Shown here in pieces: positions 61,659 to 64,000 of a stretch of 64,000 nt of DNA (positions within the stretch are counted from its first letter, which is position 1; every line of letters begins with the position of its first letter). The DNA is from Salinispora oceanensis. GTDB lineage: Bacteria > Actinomycetota > Actinomycetes > Mycobacteriales > Micromonosporaceae. A program made the translations under genes and the position numbers. The notes under the pieces were generated by a model that did not search any database, had not been told where the DNA came from, and saw only the letters and a program-made list of their open reading frames with translations. The DNA is taken from positions 2,388,523 to 2,452,522 of the forward strand of contig NZ_KB911579.1 of NCBI RefSeq assembly GCF_000383575.1, in the 5' to 3' direction.

Positions 61659-61810
61659 CCGCACGTAGGCGTTGGGGTAGCCACAAGTACATCTCTCGGG
61701 CCTTCACCCCGCATCCCCGAGCTTCTCGATGCGATCGGCGACCTCGAAGTCACCGTGACCTGCAGCAACCCGAAGCGCAGCGTCGCGGGCCACCGAACTG
61801 GCGGCAGGTC
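61659..61810. other. No gene recognised
   Basis: Short stretch after the pentapeptide gene. No ribosome site or coding frame stands out, and I found no clear terminator. Confidence 0.3.
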
Positions 61811-62155
61811 ATGTACGATCGGTCCACATTCGAGCGAAGCGCTACGAGTGGTGCGTTAAGTGCTGTAGTGCCAGAGTCATCAAGTGCTGTAGTGCCAGAG
61901 TCATCCGCGTCTCTGGACCAGGCTAAAGAGGATTATGAAAATGTCGGAAGTTGCGGCCAAATCTTCAAGCGCGCAATCCGGACGGCGGCCGTGATTGGCC
62001 TGGCGGGAGCTGCTGCAGTTGCGGTGCCATCGTCGCCAGCCGCCGCTGACATAGGCGACGGGCTCCTAGCCTGCAGTGTCGGCGAAATTTGTTTTAAAAA
62101 GAACTGGGACGGAAACTGGGATCTCGGCCGTCGTCCACCACGGCTCCAGATGTAG
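61811..62155 (+). pseudogene. Small secreted protein gene, I36-inhibitor-like end, probably damaged
   Basis: The frame encodes a mid-protein signal-like helix (AAVIGLAGAAAVAVPSSPAAA) then ACSVGEICFKKNWDGNWDLG, which resembles the start of peptidase-inhibitor I36 domains, and stops soon after. A better ribosome site (AAAGAGGA) and ATG at 61936 lie in a different frame, so a frameshift near 61975 may have joined a non-native N-terminus. The first part carries a 24-bp duplication. Product, if any, is unclear. Confidence 0.4.
61858..61905 (+). repeat. 24-bp perfect tandem repeat, two units
   Basis: Units at 61858-61881 and 61882-61905 are identical. In the frame of the 61811 gene they would encode SAVVPESS twice. 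Confidence 0.85.
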
Positions 62156-62728
62156 GTCTCGGCTTGTTCGCCGAACTGCCTAGAGTCCAGCTGTTTTCTC
62201 CGTGGCCCGGGAACATGTCCAGGCGGAGCTATTCGGCAGTAAGGCGCAGTTGCTGCCGCTGTTGCCACCACAGGTACCCACAGGCCGGGATCCCGGGTGA
62301 CGGACTAGCGCTCGGTGACCTGGGAGGTAGTTGATCATAAAATTGGCATAGCGATCATCGAATGCGTCATGCGCGCCGCTGCGGGTACGCCTTGCTGGAT
62401 CCGGATCCGGGCCATGGATATACCGGGCGTTCGACTGACTTCCATCGGCTGAAACCGCCCCGTCCTGGCGGCATGGTCCAATGCAACTACGACTACAGGA
62501 AATCATCAACGCTCCTCTCGGTCGCCGGAGAAGTCCCTCAGAACGCAGGTCAGAAGCCGGAAGCTGGGCCGGCGCCATACAAGAACGTGTTGCGGCCAGA
62601 CTTGACTAAGGCGGCTAGCTATTTGCCAGTCGCTAAGCTGGCTACTACGCTGTCTCTAGTATCATCCGTAATTATCTTCCGCGTCCCAGCATAAGGCAAC
62701 AAGCCAGAATGCAAGGTGTACTGCAGCA
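62156..62728. other. No supported gene
   Basis: About 570 bp of mixed composition. Open frames on both strands lack ribosome sites and high third-position GC. It could be decayed coding sequence. The right end carries the promoter region of the lipoprotein gene at 62729. Confidence 0.4.
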
Positions 62729-63676
62729 ATGAGACAGACTTTTCCGGCGCCTCTACTCCGAGTGAGCTCTGCAGCGCTGCTTGTAGCCGGCCTCATCGCC
62801 GGTTGCTCATTCGACGACCGGGCCTCGACCGACAATGCGGCGTCAGCCGACTCTGATGCCTCTACCGCTCAACCGTTCGACGCTTTGCGAGGTGAAGAGC
62901 TTGGCATTCTTCGCCACTCGATCCGTAAACTGCGAAACGAGTGCCTCGCCGAGGCCGGCTATCCGCAGAACCTGACCCACATGGCACAGGAGCCGGATGA
63001 CGATTTCGACCACCTCCGCTTCGACCTTCGAACGTTTGGTCCGGTTGACGAGCAAGAGGCGCGCCGGTCAGGATTCGGGAAAGACGCTCCAGCCCAAATT
63101 GCTCGCATTGTGAGCTTCGATGCGAATTACGACCAGGAGGTGGAGCGATGTGAGCTGGCAGCTTCGAAGAAAATCGGTCCGGAGGCGCAGGAGCTGTCCG
63201 TCAGTTACGGCGAGCTGGGCAACACGCTCATGGGCGAATTCGGAAAGGAATACGAAAGGCTAATAGGTCCTCAGTTGTCCGAGCTGCGTACGTCGCTGCG
63301 AGATTGCCTCGCGGAGGCGGGCTTTCAGGCAGAAGACCCCGAGGATTTCGCCCGGGAACCCTATCCGGAAAAGCTCGGCGTGCGCTTCGGTGCTCATGAA
63401 ACAATAGTCGAGGAGGCGTGGTCGCCGGAGCGTAAGGAGGGCACTATCCAGATAGGTCCAGCAATTCCGGCAAAGAAATATGTTCCTACTGAGGAGGAGG
63501 TCGAGCTGGCCGTTGCCTGGTCTAAATGCACCCAACGCCTAGAGTTCAAGGAGCGCCTGATGCCTCTGGTCATCTCGGCGCAGCAAACTGTGTACGAGCG
63601 GCACGAGGAACAGCTTGCCGAGCATGCGGATAAGACTGTCGATCTCGCTAAGAAGGCAGCCGACCTTAAATGGTGA
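62729..63676 (+). CDS. Lipoprotein of unknown function
   Basis: 315 residues. The signal sequence ends in the lipobox AGLIAGC (Cys about 26), and the mature protein is acidic and mostly helical, with scattered Cys (NECLAEAGYP, ERCELAASKK, DCLAEAGFQ, SKCTQRLEF) that could form disulfides. The CLAEAGxP pattern occurs twice, suggesting an internal repeat. The next gene overlaps it by 4 bp (GTGA), and both are lipoproteins, so they probably act together outside the membrane. Confidence 0.8.
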   Translation: MRQTFPAPLLRVSSAALLVAGLIAGCSFDDRASTDNAASADSDASTAQPFDALRGEELGILRHSIRKLRNECLAEAGYPQNLTHMAQEPDDDFDHLRFDLRTFGPVDEQEARRSGFGKDAPAQIARIVSFDANYDQEVERCELAASKKIGPEAQELSVSYGELGNTLMGEFGKEYERLIGPQLSELRTSLRDCLAEAGFQAEDPEDFAREPYPEKLGVRFGAHETIVEEAWSPERKEGTIQIGPAIPAKKYVPTEEEVELAVAWSKCTQRLEFKERLMPLVISAQQTVYERHEEQLAEHADKTVDLAKKAADLKW

Positions 63677-64000
63677 GACGTGCGCAGTTAATCCTCCATC
63701 GCGGTATCCTGCCGCTGGCATTCGCCGCGTCCACAATCGGGTTGGGCGCCTGCGGCAGTGGGAACGACGCGAATGCAACGCGCTTTCACCCGCTCCCCGG
63801 GCCTGTTGATGCAAGTGTGGGTAGCTCGGTTGCGTTTACGCCGGAGGATGTTCAGCGGATCGCTGAGCTCTCCGAGGTTACCGCCGCGGAAGGAAATAGC
63901 ACCGCCTACAGCGTCACGGCCCGACATGCGGGCACTGGTAAGGAGCACGAAGCCATGGTCGTCACGGCCGCTGTTGACCAACAGTTGCGGTCGCTGGAGG
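63673..64000 (+). CDS. Lipoprotein, partial (runs off the window)
   Basis: At least 109 residues. GTG at 63673 overlaps the preceding stop. A lipoprotein signal ends STIGLGACGSG (Cys about 26). The exported part so far (FTPEDVQRIAELSEVTAAEG, later VVTAAVDQQLRSLE) is too short to name. By arrangement (two lipoproteins in overlap) it may be the periplasmic or adaptor part of an export system whose transporter lies beyond the edge (inference). Confidence 0.65.
   Translation, partial: MRRAQLILHRGILPLAFAASTIGLGACGSGNDANATRFHPLPGPVDASVGSSVAFTPEDVQRIAELSEVTAAEGNSTAYSVTARHAGTGKEHEAMVVTAAVDQQLRSLE

Noticed and set aside
62180..62578. Minus-strand 132-residue frame
   Set aside because: Mixed composition without coding bias or motif; could be decayed sequence but cannot be supported.

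Overview
The window is high-GC (about 70%) DNA from a mycothiol-producing actinobacterium, most likely Micromonosporaceae (Micromonospora/Salinispora type). Supporting signs are a mycothiol synthase gene next to glnR, a cysA2-sseC sulfurtransferase pair behind a Cys-rich leader peptide, SAM-I and SAM-IV riboswitches, CIRCE-controlled groEL, frequent GTG/TTG starts and small DivIVA-domain and GntR proteins. No rRNA, tRNA, CRISPR array or intact transposon was seen. Left to right: 0-10.7 kb holds two ABC-2 exporters (one ATPase is fused to a secreted-type hydrolase), a DUF3263 protein, a GNAT enzyme, a CDC48-like AAA ATPase and a methyltransferase. 10.7-16 kb is a gene-poor accessory stretch: a DivIVA-like gene, four tandem stand-alone GntR winged-helix genes (one truncated by a nonsense codon), a decayed copy of the DivIVA 3' end, an LPXTG-anchored protein and a frameshifted lipoprotein.

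16-42 kb is mostly housekeeping. It contains riboswitch-controlled threonine synthase, a double-GNAT protein, paaN, a methyltransferase, a cold-shock gene, groEL with two CIRCE operators, a membrane-embedded subtilisin, glycerol-3-phosphate dehydrogenase, a glycolate-oxidase-type FAD enzyme whose end has been tandemly duplicated, an ArAE-type membrane protein, a SAM-IV-controlled class V aminotransferase, a PrsW protease, a divergent GroES, an AI-2E-type transporter and a DinG-type helicase.

42-51 kb is a phosphate block: DUF47-pit behind a PHO box, a NUDIX gene, phoU, and pstSCAB behind a second PHO box, followed by a PhoB-like regulator lacking its phospho-acceptor Asp. It runs into mshD, a polysaccharide deacetylase, glnR, a membrane protein, a DUF2993 protein, a polycysteine leader peptide, cysA2 and sseC. 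As I recall it, this order matches the Rv0814c-Rv0821c region of Mycobacterium tuberculosis.

57-64 kb is accessory and less GC-rich in places. A second DivIVA/GntR locus (its DivIVA gene frameshifted) is followed by a secreted aerolysin/ETX-MTX2-like protein, a small membrane protein overlapping a pentapeptide-repeat gene, a damaged small secreted-protein gene, and two overlapping lipoprotein genes that run off the right edge. The strongest candidate for something undescribed is the repeated pairing of a small DivIVA-like protein with stand-alone GntR proteins, each preceded by head-to-tail 9-bp repeats.
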